Shown: positions 27,401-35,384, counted from the stretch's first letter. The stretch: DNA of 64,000 bases from Candidatus Nanoarchaeia archaeon (GCA_028279655.1 JANQNH010000008.1:1-64000); one strand, 5' to 3'. Numbers and translations: made by a program. Notes: generated from the letters alone by a model not told the origin.

Positions 27401-27911
27401 TCTGCTTCTTTTCTTCGTATATTGAAATGCCAGATACCTCTTCTATCAGCTGTCTTCTTTCTACGGGGTGCATCTCTACGAATTTTGTAATATCTCCCTG
27501 CAGGATTATGTTATATCCGTCGGGTTCTATCTTTGCCAAGCTTAATAGATCAAGGATTTCCTGCCTTGTTCTTGTCTTATCATTGATCTTGTATATGGAT
27601 TGTCCATTTTGGCGGACGATTCTTGTTATTTTTACCTCTGCATCCTCTGTAGGGAATCGTTTGCTCTGATTGTCGAAGTATATGGAGACTTCGCCTTCTT
27701 TTGCTGGTTTCTTGGCTTTTCCTCCGTTGTAGATTAGGTTGGAGGATTTCTCTGCACGCATTGATTTTGCAGATGATTTTCCAAGAACAAAGCATAAGCT
27801 GTCCAGAACATTAGATTTTCCTGAGCCATTCGGACCTAAAACACAGTTGAAGTCAGTTCCAAAGGTCAACTCTGTGTGCTTAGCGAAGCTCTTAAAGCCA
27901 CGCATAACCAT
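24441..27911 (-). CDS. smc: chromosome segregation ATPase SMC
   Basis: 1156 residues. Walker A LGPNGSGKSN (about 28-37), two long coiled coils, a hinge near 490-650 (SPGIYGTISDLGEV .. GGYRKKRQGLGF), the signature LSGGEKTLTALAF and Walker B FYVLDEVDAALDK. Archaeal condensin core. The ATG at 27911 is 22 bases from the ribosome site; codons upstream (27929-27912) read V/M-T-R-I-N-K, as expected of the conserved SMC N-terminus, so the true start is probably the GTT at 27929 or the ATA at 27920. Confidence 0.95.
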   Translation of the reverse strand: MVMRGFKSFAKHTELTFGTDFNCVLGPNGSGKSNVLDSLCFVLGKSSAKSMRAEKSSNLIYNGGKAKKPAKEGEVSIYFDNQSKRFPTEDAEVKITRIVRQNGQSIYKINDKTRTRQEILDLLSLAKIEPDGYNIILQGDITKFVEMHPVERRQLIEEVSGISIYEEKKQKAINQLEKVEERLKEAEIVLAERKTYLKELKKDHDQAKRFKETGDKISQSKASLLKIQIDKKEKEKQELNSNLEKTKEELRKINDKINQLKQQNIEKKQEIENISTEIEEKGEVEQVTLNKDIETLKIDLTKKHSRIETLTSELNKIEKRRQDLNTSLKDTDQKIQALKEEKQETEKKKQDTEKQKQELTEKISIFRDKNKLQELADVEKNIEEIDKTAEELQKEIHSLREEQHNLIRQKDLLEHQANTIDDQIKKVEEVEKEHKKEIEQLKSRRDQFKKTTLELNKSLNEDSSLAVQIDTKRTKLSQSREELAKLQARHTTIRETTKSDTAIKKILDKKSPGIYGTISDLGEVNSKYSLALEIAAGNRIKSIVVENEKIAAEQINYLKQNRLGTASFIPLSKINTKPLSEDAKKLSKAKGCHGLAIDLVEFNPKFKKAFQYVFTNTLIIDNIDVARRLGIGKSRMVTLDGDMAEISGVMHGGYRKKRQGLGFTEKEVTADLDKCEEEIAELENTVQVLENRRKENEENITKLRQDKANLEGDILKVEKTLHLEPTDLEMSKTKKQELASNSKKLEKQIDEIITTISEKNKELANNRIEKQTLKSKTAQLRDPELLAELAAFEEKRNQINEDLAKMNGELKNIDLQINTIHLKEQEKVHQILKQIEKEEDEFKTEIEYIQKETEEKKQQLKKKEEIAKDFHSKFKALFEKRSNISEEISKNENTISNRIDDSRKIEIRQNTLTLKHAESASELAGLQQEFQQYEGVQLLANRTEEQLRYEINKFEKMKSEIGTVNMRALEIYDNVEREYGTLLEKKETLVGEKDDVVKMMEEIEEKKKDLFMKNFEVVNNGFKSIFSQLTTKGEATLELENKQNPFEGGLGVKVRITGQKFLDIRSLSGGEKTLTALAFIFSIQEHEPASFYVLDEVDAALDKRNSEKLAKLVAKYSEKAQYIIISHNDGVISTASTLYGVSMNEDGISKVVSLKV

Positions 27912-28031
27912 CTTATTTATTCTAGTAACTTAAATCACCTTTTTTCGCTTGTTTTTACATATAGTCCCGAGGTTTATTAATAAAGATTTTGTTTTGATCT
28001 GTGAGATTTTTATTACTGTATATTGACTATT

Positions 28032-28424
28032 TTATTCTTCTCCAAGGTACACAATATTCTTTAAAGTTTTGAAATGTGGATCTCCGCTGATTATCTTGCA
28101 TTTCAATTCCTTTTGTTTTGAGACTAAGATTGCATCAATGAGACCGAAGTGGGCAATCTTTTTTCTTAGCTCAAACCTAATTTTTGCTGCTTCCATCCAA
28201 TTTTTTGCCATTACTGGGAAAATGACAGAATTTCCCTTTATAAGTTCATATGCTTCCTGAAAGTTATGGTTATCTTTAAGACAAAATCCAAATAATTCAG
28301 ATAAACAACATTCTAGAGTTATAAATTTATTTTTTTGGTCATCCAGTAGATTCTTGAATATTGTGGCTTTTTTGCTTCCTTTAATATATTCTATCCATGC
28401 ATAGGTGTCTACTATGAATATCAT
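28032..28424 (-). CDS. vapC: PIN-domain toxin VapC
   Basis: 130 residues. PIN-domain acidic residues are visible: FIVDTYAW (D6), LSELFG (E43 region), LIDAILVS (D near 97) and IISGDPHF (D near 114). Such proteins are metal-dependent RNases that cut tRNA or rRNA. It directly follows its antitoxin gene with no gap. Confidence 0.87.
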   Translation of the reverse strand: MIFIVDTYAWIEYIKGSKKATIFKNLLDDQKNKFITLECCLSELFGFCLKDNHNFQEAYELIKGNSVIFPVMAKNWMEAAKIRFELRKKIAHFGLIDAILVSKQKELKCKIISGDPHFKTLKNIVYLGEE

Positions 28425-28631
28425 TTACCAGAACTCCTCATGCCCTATCTCTTCTTCTTCGAACTTCTTAGCATGTTTCCACATTCCAAAGCCATCTATT
28501 CGCTTTGATTTAATTATATCAATCTTTATAATTTCTCCTTTATGAATATCTACGTGCTTTGCTATTTCCCTAGGTATTATTATTCCTAATGAGTTTCCCC
28601 ATTCCTTAACCTTTACTTCTGCCATTGTCAT
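28425..28631 (-). CDS. vapB: AbrB-family antitoxin VapB
   Basis: 68 residues. VKVKEWGNSLGIIIPREIAKHVDIHKGEIIKIDII is a swapped-hairpin AbrB DNA-binding domain, and the acidic tail (KKFEEEEIGHEEFW) should mask the toxin. AGGTGAT precedes the ATG. It likely autorepresses the vapBC promoter. Confidence 0.87.
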   Translation of the reverse strand: MTMAEVKVKEWGNSLGIIIPREIAKHVDIHKGEIIKIDIIKSKRIDGFGMWKHAKKFEEEEIGHEEFW

Positions 28632-28695
28632 AGTATCACCTATTTAGTATAACTAATTATACAGAAATGTATAACTTATATATAAGTTTTTTGTT

Positions 28696-29445
28696 TTATT
28701 GCTTGATTATTTTGGCTTTTTTCCAGATAGCCTCATAGTAATATTTAAGTGCATTTGTTAGCTCCTTGCTTTGAATAAAGATATTTGTCCTATCTAGCAA
28801 ATCCTTTTGGCTGACAAGCATTTGTATAGATTCTTCATCATCCTTTATGAAGATCCTAATCTCCTGAACCGGATAATACCTTATGCTAAATCCCAGTTTC
28901 TTAAGGTTATTTAGTAATCCTGGGTTGTTTTTTGTTGTAATTATTATCCTAAGTTTAACATTGTTCTGCTGTGCTTTTATCAATAATCTTTGTGATACTG
29001 GTGATAGTGTTTCACATGTAAACATGATATCTAATGATCTTTTTGCTGTTCTGTATATATACTGCACGATAGATGAAGCATTTTTCTTCCCCCTGAGTAC
29101 AGTTATTCTTTCGTCTGTTTCTTGGTCTTTTAATTCTAATTTTTTTAGTTCGTTTATTTGATCCGGCAGTTCTTTTTCTATCTCTTCTAGTCTCTCTTTT
29201 TCGTTTGAAATTATGTGGGGAATGCAAATGGAGGGGTTGACTGCCTTGAAAAGCTTAGGACTAGCATCAATAAGAGATACAAATCCTTTTTCATTCAATC
29301 TATTAGCAATATGATACACCTTGCCTTGAGGGATATTACTTAATCTGCTTAGTTTAAGTCCATTTAAGGACCCATATCTGATCAAAGTGAGATAACACTT
29401 AATCTCGTAGTCTGTAAGACCTAATTCTCTTAGTTTTCTCTCCAT
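28696..29445 (-). CDS. TrmB-family transcriptional regulator
   Basis: 249 residues from the ATG at 29445. The N-terminal winged helix LRELGLTDYEIKCYLTLIRYGSLNGLKLSRLSNIPQGKVYHIANRL is the TrmB hallmark, followed by a coiled coil and a phospholipase D-like sensor domain (AKRSLDIMFTCETLSP..). TrmB proteins sense sugars and control sugar or energy genes. It is divergent from the PEP-swivel gene at 29526, its probable target. Confidence 0.87.
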   Translation of the reverse strand: MERKLRELGLTDYEIKCYLTLIRYGSLNGLKLSRLSNIPQGKVYHIANRLNEKGFVSLIDASPKLFKAVNPSICIPHIISNEKERLEEIEKELPDQINELKKLELKDQETDERITVLRGKKNASSIVQYIYRTAKRSLDIMFTCETLSPVSQRLLIKAQQNNVKLRIIITTKNNPGLLNNLKKLGFSIRYYPVQEIRIFIKDDEESIQMLVSQKDLLDRTNIFIQSKELTNALKYYYEAIWKKAKIIKQ

Positions 29446-29464
29446 TTTAACTAAACTTAGTTTT

Positions 29465-29484
29465 AACAACCACTAATAGTTGTT
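29465..29484. promoter_or_regulatory. candidate operator between TrmB and its divergent neighbour
   Basis: aacaac and gttgtt are a 6-base inverted repeat around 8 bases. It lies just before a TATA-like cttatttaaaag (29488-29499) that fits a leaderless start at 29526. Position suits TrmB control of both genes. Confidence 0.4.
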
Positions 29485-29525
29485 CATCTTATTTAAAAGT
29501 TTCTATTTGACTACCATATAATGGG

Positions 29526-30608
29526 ATGGTAATTAAGACACTAAGTAAGACATTAACAAGGGATATGTCTCTGATTGCAATGGAATGTTGGTATAGAGGC
29601 AAAACTTCTCTTTTCAAGGAGTTTTTTGATTTTCATCATCCAAAAAGCGTTCTTTTGTTTAGAGATGGTGCAGTTGAGTTCTATACTGATAAAGAGGAAT
29701 ACAATACATACTTACCAAGAAAGCTTGCTGATTGGCTAAATAAAAATAAAGAGGATGTAGGATTAGTGCACCAATATATGAAAGATGGCTTGAAATTATT
29801 TAGTGAGATTGGGAATTCTGAAAAAAGGGGTGTGAATGTACTTTTAGAGGATCTTCAGAGAGTTATAGGTGCTTTTACCCACGGTTATCTTGGAGTTTTT
29901 ATTTCACATCATCTCCCTATTTTCAATGAAGAATTTATTCAAAAAGGGGAGAGACTATGTGGTGAAAATATGATTAACAAAATAATCAAATGGAGAGAGG
30001 CAGAAGGTAATATACTCTTTAACGAAGGAAATGATATGATTTACTCTTTGTTAAATGAAATTGCTGAGAAGATGGGATGGGAGAAAGGATTATTGAAGTT
30101 TATTACATTTGAAGAATTAAAGAGGTGTATTAAAGAAAAGAAGGAGTTTCCATTAGGTATACTTAAGAAAAGGAGGGATTCTTATTTTGCTTATTTTAAC
30201 TATAAGATTTTTTATGAGTACGAGATTAATGGGGTGTTGGGGGGTGAAGGATATATGATTAAGATGGAAGAAGTATCTCAGGATATAAAGGAGATTAAAG
30301 GTAATAGTGCTAATATAGGCCATGCAGTAGGGTCTGCAAAGCTTGTGTTTAACAGAGAAGAACTGGATAAGGTTGGGTATGGTGATATACTTGTTGCACC
30401 AATGACCTCTCCTTATCATATAACTGCAATTGAGAAAGCTTCTGCAATTGTGACAGATGAAGGAGGAATTACTTGTCATGCTGCTATAATCTCAAGAGAG
30501 ATGAACAAACCTTGTGTAGTTGCAACTAAAATAGCAACAAAGGTTTTTAAGGATGGTGATAGGATAGCTGTTGATGCGGATAAAGGTATTGTAAGAAAAA
30601 TCACTTGA
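29526..30608 (+). CDS. PEP-utilising enzyme mobile (phosphohistidine swivel) domain protein
   Basis: 360 residues. The C-terminal 90 residues are the swivelling phosphohistidine domain of PEP synthase/PPDK (ASAIVTDEGGITCHAAIISRE, phospho-accepting histidine at 318, then KPCVVATKIATKVFKDGD). The first 260 residues match no ATP-grasp or PEP barrel I can recognise. A stand-alone swivel domain with an unknown N-terminal part may accept phosphate from other proteins. Paired with a divergent TrmB regulator. Confidence 0.82.
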   Translation: MVIKTLSKTLTRDMSLIAMECWYRGKTSLFKEFFDFHHPKSVLLFRDGAVEFYTDKEEYNTYLPRKLADWLNKNKEDVGLVHQYMKDGLKLFSEIGNSEKRGVNVLLEDLQRVIGAFTHGYLGVFISHHLPIFNEEFIQKGERLCGENMINKIIKWREAEGNILFNEGNDMIYSLLNEIAEKMGWEKGLLKFITFEELKRCIKEKKEFPLGILKKRRDSYFAYFNYKIFYEYEINGVLGGEGYMIKMEEVSQDIKEIKGNSANIGHAVGSAKLVFNREELDKVGYGDILVAPMTSPYHITAIEKASAIVTDEGGITCHAAIISREMNKPCVVATKIATKVFKDGDRIAVDADKGIVRKIT

Positions 30609-31266
30609 TGAATTTCTCAAAACTATCCAATTTGCTCTGAAACTTAGCATCTTTATGTTTTCTGTATGATGACCAGGTGTGTCTGAAGATCTCTGGGTGT
30701 TTTTCCCAGTTTTGTTCCAGGAATTTCTGTGTGATCTCGTTTGATGGATAGCCTGGGCCTGTGTTGCCGTATTTCTTCTGTATCTTTTCCATCTCATTAT
30801 CTCTGGTTACTTTTGCAAGGATTGAAGCTGCCCCTGATTCAAGGTATTTGACGTCTGCTTTGTGCTCCACTATCAATTTTGTCTTTGTTTTGATGAGATT
30901 TTCCACATAGGACTTGTATGCTTTTGTGTTGTTGCTAGGGCAGTCTAGGATTGCCTTGTCTGGCTTTAGCTTGTTTATTATCTCTGCTGATTTATGTGCT
31001 TCCAACCAGTTAAGGTTAAGATCATCTGAGGTTAGGGCATTGTCTATCTCCTTTGGGGAGATTATTATTATTTTGTGTGCTTTTACTGTCTTTTTTATCT
31101 TGTTGAACAATGCTTCTCTCTGTTGTTTTGTCAATAGTTTAGAGTCTTTTACGCCCATAGCTTTCAATTTAGGTATGTATGATTCTTCTATCAGTACTCC
31201 TGCCATTACCATTGGGCCGATTACAGGTCCGCGTCCAGCTTCATCTATTCCGCATATTAGGGTCAT
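30601..31266 (-). CDS. rnhB: ribonuclease HII
   Basis: 221 residues. ICGIDEAGRGPVIGPMVMAGV carries the first catalytic D and E. KAILDCPSNN and LIVEHKADVKYLESGAASILAKVTRDNEM supply the others, and the GSGYPS-like stretch is NTGPGYPSNEITQKFL. Removes RNA from RNA-DNA hybrids. It overlaps the convergent gene at 29526 by 8 bases and the methyltransferase upstream by 4. Confidence 0.95.
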   Translation of the reverse strand: MTLICGIDEAGRGPVIGPMVMAGVLIEESYIPKLKAMGVKDSKLLTKQQREALFNKIKKTVKAHKIIIISPKEIDNALTSDDLNLNWLEAHKSAEIINKLKPDKAILDCPSNNTKAYKSYVENLIKTKTKLIVEHKADVKYLESGAASILAKVTRDNEMEKIQKKYGNTGPGYPSNEITQKFLEQNWEKHPEIFRHTWSSYRKHKDAKFQSKLDSFEKFIK

Positions 31267-32129
31267 CTTAGCTTAACAACCTCACAGTTTACAATAAAGT
31301 TTGATACACATTTTGCATCTGGTGATATTTTTTCTTCCTTAATCCATTCTTTCAGATCTTTAACTATTTTTTGATATTTTTCATCATCCACAGTAAACAT
31401 TGAAGACCAACATTTTAGTTCTACTATTTTCATAAAATCTCTGATCTTGAATGTTTTTTTCCATTTTATTGTGAAATCATTGACTGAATCAAGATTCTTT
31501 TCTTTTTTTAGATTAGCTATAAGTTCTGGATGTCCTAACCCCCATCTTATGCCTACTTGTGAATCCCTGGCGTTTTCTATGTTATGTTTGTTTCTTAATT
31601 CAATGTATTTTGTCCAGAATTTTTCCATCAGGTCTCTTTTTTTGCTTTTTTTATATCCCAGACCAATATCATACATATCTCCAGCTTCACTTATTAGGAT
31701 TAAGAATCCTGCTCTTTTTGTTACTCTTATTATCTCTCCTAAGATCTCTCTCCAATTTTTCATTGAATGGAGTACAGAACTTATTAAGGAGAAATCGAAA
31801 TGGTTTTCATCATAATCAATTTTTGATAGATCGCTGTTGATTGCCTTGTAATTTCCTATGTTATTGTCTTTAATTCTCTTTTTGAGTATGCTTAACATCT
31901 CTTCTGACTTGTCTATTCCAACAATCTTTAGATTAGGATATTTCTTTGATATAGGTAAAGTTACCCTTCCATTGCCGCAGCCAGCATCCAGCAAGGCCTT
32001 ATTATCGTAGTCTGTTTTTATTATTTCACTTATCTTTTCAAATAATGTTATGGCTAATTCTGCATCCAATGGCCTTCCTAATTCGTAGTTTTGGGCAATT
32101 TGCTTTTTGCTCCATCCTTCTTTTTTCAT
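31263..32129 (-). CDS. class I SAM-dependent methyltransferase
   Basis: 288 residues from the ATG at 32129 (a TATA-like TTTATATATTTTATGG is just upstream; the frame extends further into a divergent gene). Motif I LLDAGCGNGRVTLP, motif II IVGIDKSEEML, then FSLISSVLHSMKNW. Ubiquinone/menaquinone-biosynthesis-like small-molecule methyltransferase fold; substrate unknown. Translationally coupled to rnhB. Confidence 0.87.
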   Translation of the reverse strand: MKKEGWSKKQIAQNYELGRPLDAELAITLFEKISEIIKTDYDNKALLDAGCGNGRVTLPISKKYPNLKIVGIDKSEEMLSILKKRIKDNNIGNYKAINSDLSKIDYDENHFDFSLISSVLHSMKNWREILGEIIRVTKRAGFLILISEAGDMYDIGLGYKKSKKRDLMEKFWTKYIELRNKHNIENARDSQVGIRWGLGHPELIANLKKEKNLDSVNDFTIKWKKTFKIRDFMKIVELKCWSSMFTVDDEKYQKIVKDLKEWIKEEKISPDAKCVSNFIVNCEVVKLR

Positions 32130-32175
32130 AGGTAATCCATAAAATATATAAACTAGGTTGCTTTTAAAGTTTTTC

Positions 32176-32478
32176 ATGGAAGAGATACAGATAATTGGTA
32201 TAGACGAGATCGGTGATGATGATAAGATTATTGTCAATAAGCTGGCAAATGACTATTATTCTAAGATCAAGAGAGCGTTGAAGAACGAGGTTTCTGTCAA
32301 ATTACATGTGAAGCAGCACAGCAAGACTGGAAAACAGCATAAGTCTGACATAAGGGTTAAGGTTGTTGCTCCTACAAAGGTTTTTGAGAGCCAGGAATCT
32401 GATTGGGACCTGGCAAGGACACTACATAAGGTGTTTAAGAATGTTCTGAGGCAGTTAGAGCATAGGATTAGGGATTGA
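32176..32478 (+). CDS. conserved basic protein, HPF/RaiA-like in style
   Basis: 100 residues from the ATG at 32176. It alternates beta and helix (VNKLANDYYSKIKRALKN .. VSVKLHVKQHSKTGKQHKSDIRVKVVAPT .. LARTLHKVFKNVLRQLEHRIRD), a layout like ribosome hibernation factors but without a signature I can confirm. Divergent from the methyltransferase. Confidence 0.6.
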   Translation: MEEIQIIGIDEIGDDDKIIVNKLANDYYSKIKRALKNEVSVKLHVKQHSKTGKQHKSDIRVKVVAPTKVFESQESDWDLARTLHKVFKNVLRQLEHRIRD

Positions 32479-32569
32479 AGTTATTCTTAGAATTATTAGT
32501 AGAGAACTATACCTTAGATTAGGTGAAAATATTTCTAATCTATAAAGGAATTTATTTTAGAATAAGTAA

Positions 32570-33784
32570 TTAAAGTTTGTTGTGGTCGAGGATAGTGGTG
32601 GGGTTTTTAATCCTATAGAATTTTCTTTTGAATTTATCAACATCCGCAACTTCAATTTTATTTTGTTGGATTAACCTTCTTAGTGTATCACGAATTGTAG
32701 GTGGTTTAATTTTTAGTTCCCTAGCTATCTCATTTCTGTAACTTTTTCCTTTAAGGTCTAGAAATTTGATAATTCTCTCTTCGTTTTTCTTTGGATTGGT
32801 TCTTAAACTGGTGTTTTTTACTTTATCTTTTAAGGATAAAGCAACTTTATATCCCTGGTCTGTTAAATAATATTTTCTTTTTTCTTTCATTAAGAATCTT
32901 TTATTGATTAATTTCCTTAATCTTTGATAGATTGTCCATGTACCAATATAGGGAAATATTCTTTTAAGTTCTGAAGCATTGAATGCATTTTTATCTAAAT
33001 TAAAGATTTCAACTAAAGTAATCTCCCATGCTTTGTTCTTGAAAGAACCCACTATTTCTTCTAGTCTTTGTTGGTGAGATTGTAATGCAAACCCAATTTC
33101 CATAAATTTGATTATATTCTCTTTATCTTGAAAATACAAGAAATATTTCCATCCATATCCTTTTATGTAATATTTATGAATTTTTGATGTAATATCAAAC
33201 TTGTTTTTCAATAAATTCTTTAAATCTCGCATATATTGTAAATCGGTGCTGTGAAACTTCACTTCGTTTGCCCTTAAGTAAGAACTAACTGACCCTTCCA
33301 TTGCAAAAGCGTATCTAAGGTATTCTATTATCACTGATCGAGGAGATTTCCAAATCCAATATGGAATTCTAGCTTTTTCATCTGATTTGTGGATATTTAG
33401 ACAGTGATAAAGAAAAGAAACGAAAGCTTTTCTGGAATAACTTATTTCGTGCGTTCCACTACCTTTATGGATTGAAAAACTATCATTAATACTGAACCTT
33501 CTCTTGATTATATTGGAGAATTCTGTCACTTTACTTTTGTCCTTCTTTTGAGCAAAACTGCACCGCATAAGATTTTTTGATACACTTCCATCCAAAATCA
33601 TGGCAGCAATTTTGGCCAATTCTTCATTTAGGTATAATGGAAAATTAATCTTGAATGGAAGTGCTTTTGAATCCTTTAAATAGATTGTATCTCCTACAAT
33701 TTCAAAAATAGCTGGGAGATCTTTTTCTGAAATTATGATATATGCGCTATTTTGTTTTCCTTGGATATTTTTTGTTGAGTTCAT
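32570..33784 (-). CDS. free-standing LAGLIDADG-type homing endonuclease with winged-helix tail
   Basis: 404 residues. Two degenerate LAGLIDADG helices are visible: KIAAMILDGSVS (about 53-64) and LRYAFAMEGSVSSYL (about 156-170), each ending in the expected acidic residue. The C-terminal 150 residues contain two winged-helix-like segments (about 255-325 and 340-395, RNEIARELKIKPPTIRDTLRRLI). No intron or intein host gene surrounds it. It might be a WhiA-like or regulator derivative rather than an active nuclease. Confidence 0.78.
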   Translation of the reverse strand: MNSTKNIQGKQNSAYIIISEKDLPAIFEIVGDTIYLKDSKALPFKINFPLYLNEELAKIAAMILDGSVSKNLMRCSFAQKKDKSKVTEFSNIIKRRFSINDSFSIHKGSGTHEISYSRKAFVSFLYHCLNIHKSDEKARIPYWIWKSPRSVIIEYLRYAFAMEGSVSSYLRANEVKFHSTDLQYMRDLKNLLKNKFDITSKIHKYYIKGYGWKYFLYFQDKENIIKFMEIGFALQSHQQRLEEIVGSFKNKAWEITLVEIFNLDKNAFNASELKRIFPYIGTWTIYQRLRKLINKRFLMKEKRKYYLTDQGYKVALSLKDKVKNTSLRTNPKKNEERIIKFLDLKGKSYRNEIARELKIKPPTIRDTLRRLIQQNKIEVADVDKFKRKFYRIKNPTTILDHNKL

Positions 33785-33949
33785 TTGAAATCACCAAATG
33801 ATGATTCTTATTTGGATTTCAAATTAATGAAAACAAAAATTCAAAGGAAAAAGTGATTTATATATCCTACGGGGGCGGTTGGCAAGTGGCAAGTGTGGTG
33901 CCCAAAACGGCTATAATGGCAAAATTTCTAGTGTAGAAGGCTTCTCTTC

Positions 33950-33971
33950 ACTTGCCAAAAGTTTGGCAAGT
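33950..33971. repeat. short inverted repeat
   Basis: acttgccaaa and tttggcaagt form a 10-base stem with a 2-base loop. ggcaagtggcaagtg at about 33880 repeats its arm. It lies in the 280-base gap 33785-34066, where I see no gene. Confidence 0.5.
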
Positions 33972-34021
33972 GGAAAGGTTTGTTGTCAATATTAGAAGTT
34001 GACCAATTTTTTGGAAGAAAA

Positions 34022-34054
34022 CTGCTTGAAAGGAAAATCATCCTTCCAAGCAGC
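34022..34054 (-). terminator. hairpin after initiator tRNA gene
   Basis: On the minus strand CTGCTTGGAAGGA pairs with TCCTTTCAAGCAG, followed by TTTTC. It starts 13 bases past the tRNA 3' end and probably ends its transcript. Confidence 0.5.
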
Positions 34055-34066
34055 AAAATTTTATCA

Positions 34067-34141
34067 TAGCGGAGGGTGGATTTGAACCACCGACCTATGG
34101 GTTATGAGCCCATCGGGCACTCCTGACTGCCCTACTCCGCT
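34067..34141 (-). tRNA. initiator tRNA-Met(CAU)
   Basis: 75 bases. Acceptor AGCGGAG/CTCCGCT, D arm GGGCAGTCAGGAGTGCCC, anticodon arm ATGGG-CTCATAA-CCCAT and T arm GGTGG-TTCAAAT-CCACC. The first A pairing with T72 and the GGG/CCC anticodon stem identify the archaeal initiator. 3' CCA is not encoded. Confidence 0.95.
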
Positions 34142-34165
34142 ATAAGTCTAGAGAAAATAGATATT

Positions 34166-34175
34166 CTTTATAAAG
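34166..34175 (-). promoter_or_regulatory. TATA box of the initiator tRNA gene
   Basis: CTTTATAAAG, a perfect palindrome, is centred about 29 bases before the tRNA 5' end. It also abuts the ATG at 34176, so it cannot serve that frame. Confidence 0.55.
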
Positions 34176-34358
34176 ATGTCGGAAAGTTCGGGTTTTAGAC
34201 GTGCAGAAAAAAATAAAAAACGCCGATACTGGGATTCTACCTCACGAATTAGATCTAATCATCTTCATAGATGCCCAAATTGTCAGGGCGCTGGATGTAA
34301 GTCATGTTATTTCAATGGATATGTCACACTCAGGAAACTGAGAGGATTGGTAGAATAA
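34176..34358 (+). pseudogene. zinc-knuckle protein, probable C-terminal part of the split regulator
   Basis: The frame encodes 60 residues with HRCPNCQGAGCKSCYFNGYV, a DnaJ-like zinc motif, near the end. Its apparent ATG abuts the tRNA TATA box and has no ribosome site, so the first 15 codons are probably chance chromosomal sequence. From codon 15 (AAA CGC CG) it is in frame with the AbrB-like gene that stops at 57405, so excision would join the two into one AbrB plus zinc-knuckle protein of about 98 residues. An intact stand-alone small gene is the alternative. Confidence 0.5.
34218..34225. other. candidate attachment site, left copy
   Basis: aaacgccg, identical to 57391-57398. The next 24 bases (cgccgatactgggattctacctca) match the T-arm region of the tRNA-Ser at the right end at roughly 70 percent of positions, as expected of an attP arm. 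Confidence 0.45.
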
Positions 34359-34398
34359 AGGGGCTGAGAGATGGTTCCTCCTTATCTTGGCCCTTTTT

Positions 34399-34551
34399 AT
34401 GATTATGTTGTTGAGAGATGCAACGGAAGAAGAAGCCATAAAATATGGGGATAGGCACTATTTGAGGCCAGTGGTCCGGAGAAGATACAATAAGATCACA
34501 GATGAGTTCATGGGATTTGAGGTGTTTGAAGGTTACGATTTAGGGCAGTAA
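34399..34551 (+). CDS. small basic hypothetical protein
   Basis: 50 residues: MIMLLRDATEEEAIKYGDRHYLRPVVRRRYNKITDEF.. and an acidic end. A 27-codon frame starting at 34370 overlaps it and has the better ribosome site (GGGGCTGAGAG), so the true gene is unclear. No family recognised. Confidence 0.35.
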   Translation: MIMLLRDATEEEAIKYGDRHYLRPVVRRRYNKITDEFMGFEVFEGYDLGQ

Positions 34552-34697
34552 GGCTCAGAGCATACACAGGGGGTGATGGGGCTGGTAGGCCTAATTAATT
34601 AAGCTGGTTCTTTTTTGTAGATTTTGGAATAATCACTTACAAATAGTTAAATTTATATAAAATGCTTAATTATAGCATATATTCGGGGGGGTACTAA

Positions 34698-35384
34698 TTG
34701 GGCTTTAAACAGGAATTGAGACTTAATCTACTAGCTGAAAGCCATGCTATACCCTTTGAGAAGGTGAGGGAAGCCATTGACTTCATGGGGTATGGATCAC
34801 CTGAGAGGGTTATGTTTGAGATGCTTATTCTTACAGGATGCAGAATAACTGAGCTTGACAGGATGGTGATCTCTAAGATCTATGGATCCATACTTTATTG
34901 GGGCCTTGGGAAGAATCAAAAGAGCTTTAGAAAAGAGGCCTTGACTGTGAGTTATTTGAAGGAATTGAAGTATTACAGGGATCATCATAGAGTTTATGGG
35001 AATAAGATCTTTGGGATCCACAGCCATACGTTCAGAAGATACTTCAACAGGGATGTTAGGCCTAATCTTAGCAAGGAATGGCAAGAAAAGACCTTATTCC
35101 AGAAGAAGGGGGCCTTAGTTCCTGAATATGTCTATCAGCTTAAAGGATTGAGAAAGAACTTCCAGACATTGGAATTCAAGAAGGAACTTGAGAAGTGGAA
35201 GGATTCAGGTGTGGCCCTGGAATTTACAAGCAAGAAGATGAAGCATAGCTCCAAGCACATCACAGCTTATCATTACCTTGTTAACTTTGATACTCTTGGG
35301 ATCAATAACTTATCTGAGCTTGAACCGTCAGATCTTCTAAAGAAAACGAGACAGACAAGGCTTATGGATTTCCAAAATGTTTAA
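34698..35384 (+). CDS. int: tyrosine recombinase / integrase
   Basis: 228 residues from a TTG start with GGGGGGG six bases before it. Catalytic blocks: LTGCRITELDRM (first arginine), YQLKGLRKNFQTLEF (second arginine; the usual histidine is a glycine) and MKHSSKHITAYHYLVNF (histidine and nucleophilic tyrosine). It lacks a typical arm-binding N-terminal domain, like the compact SNJ2-type integrases of archaeal viruses. The gene lies 480 bases inside the left boundary. Confidence 0.85.
   Translation: MGFKQELRLNLLAESHAIPFEKVREAIDFMGYGSPERVMFEMLILTGCRITELDRMVISKIYGSILYWGLGKNQKSFRKEALTVSYLKELKYYRDHHRVYGNKIFGIHSHTFRRYFNRDVRPNLSKEWQEKTLFQKKGALVPEYVYQLKGLRKNFQTLEFKKELEKWKDSGVALEFTSKKMKHSSKHITAYHYLVNFDTLGINNLSELEPSDLLKKTRQTRLMDFQNV

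Noticed and set aside
33880..33971. Repeated ggcaagtg strings considered as a CRISPR-like array
   Set aside because: Only three short, unevenly spaced copies and no constant repeat-spacer pattern; no cas genes in the window.
34530..34600. GC-rich stretch after 34551 considered as a tRNA remnant at the left boundary
   Set aside because: No acceptor or T-arm pairing could be made; only the 8-base core and the weak T-arm match at 34221-34245 hold.
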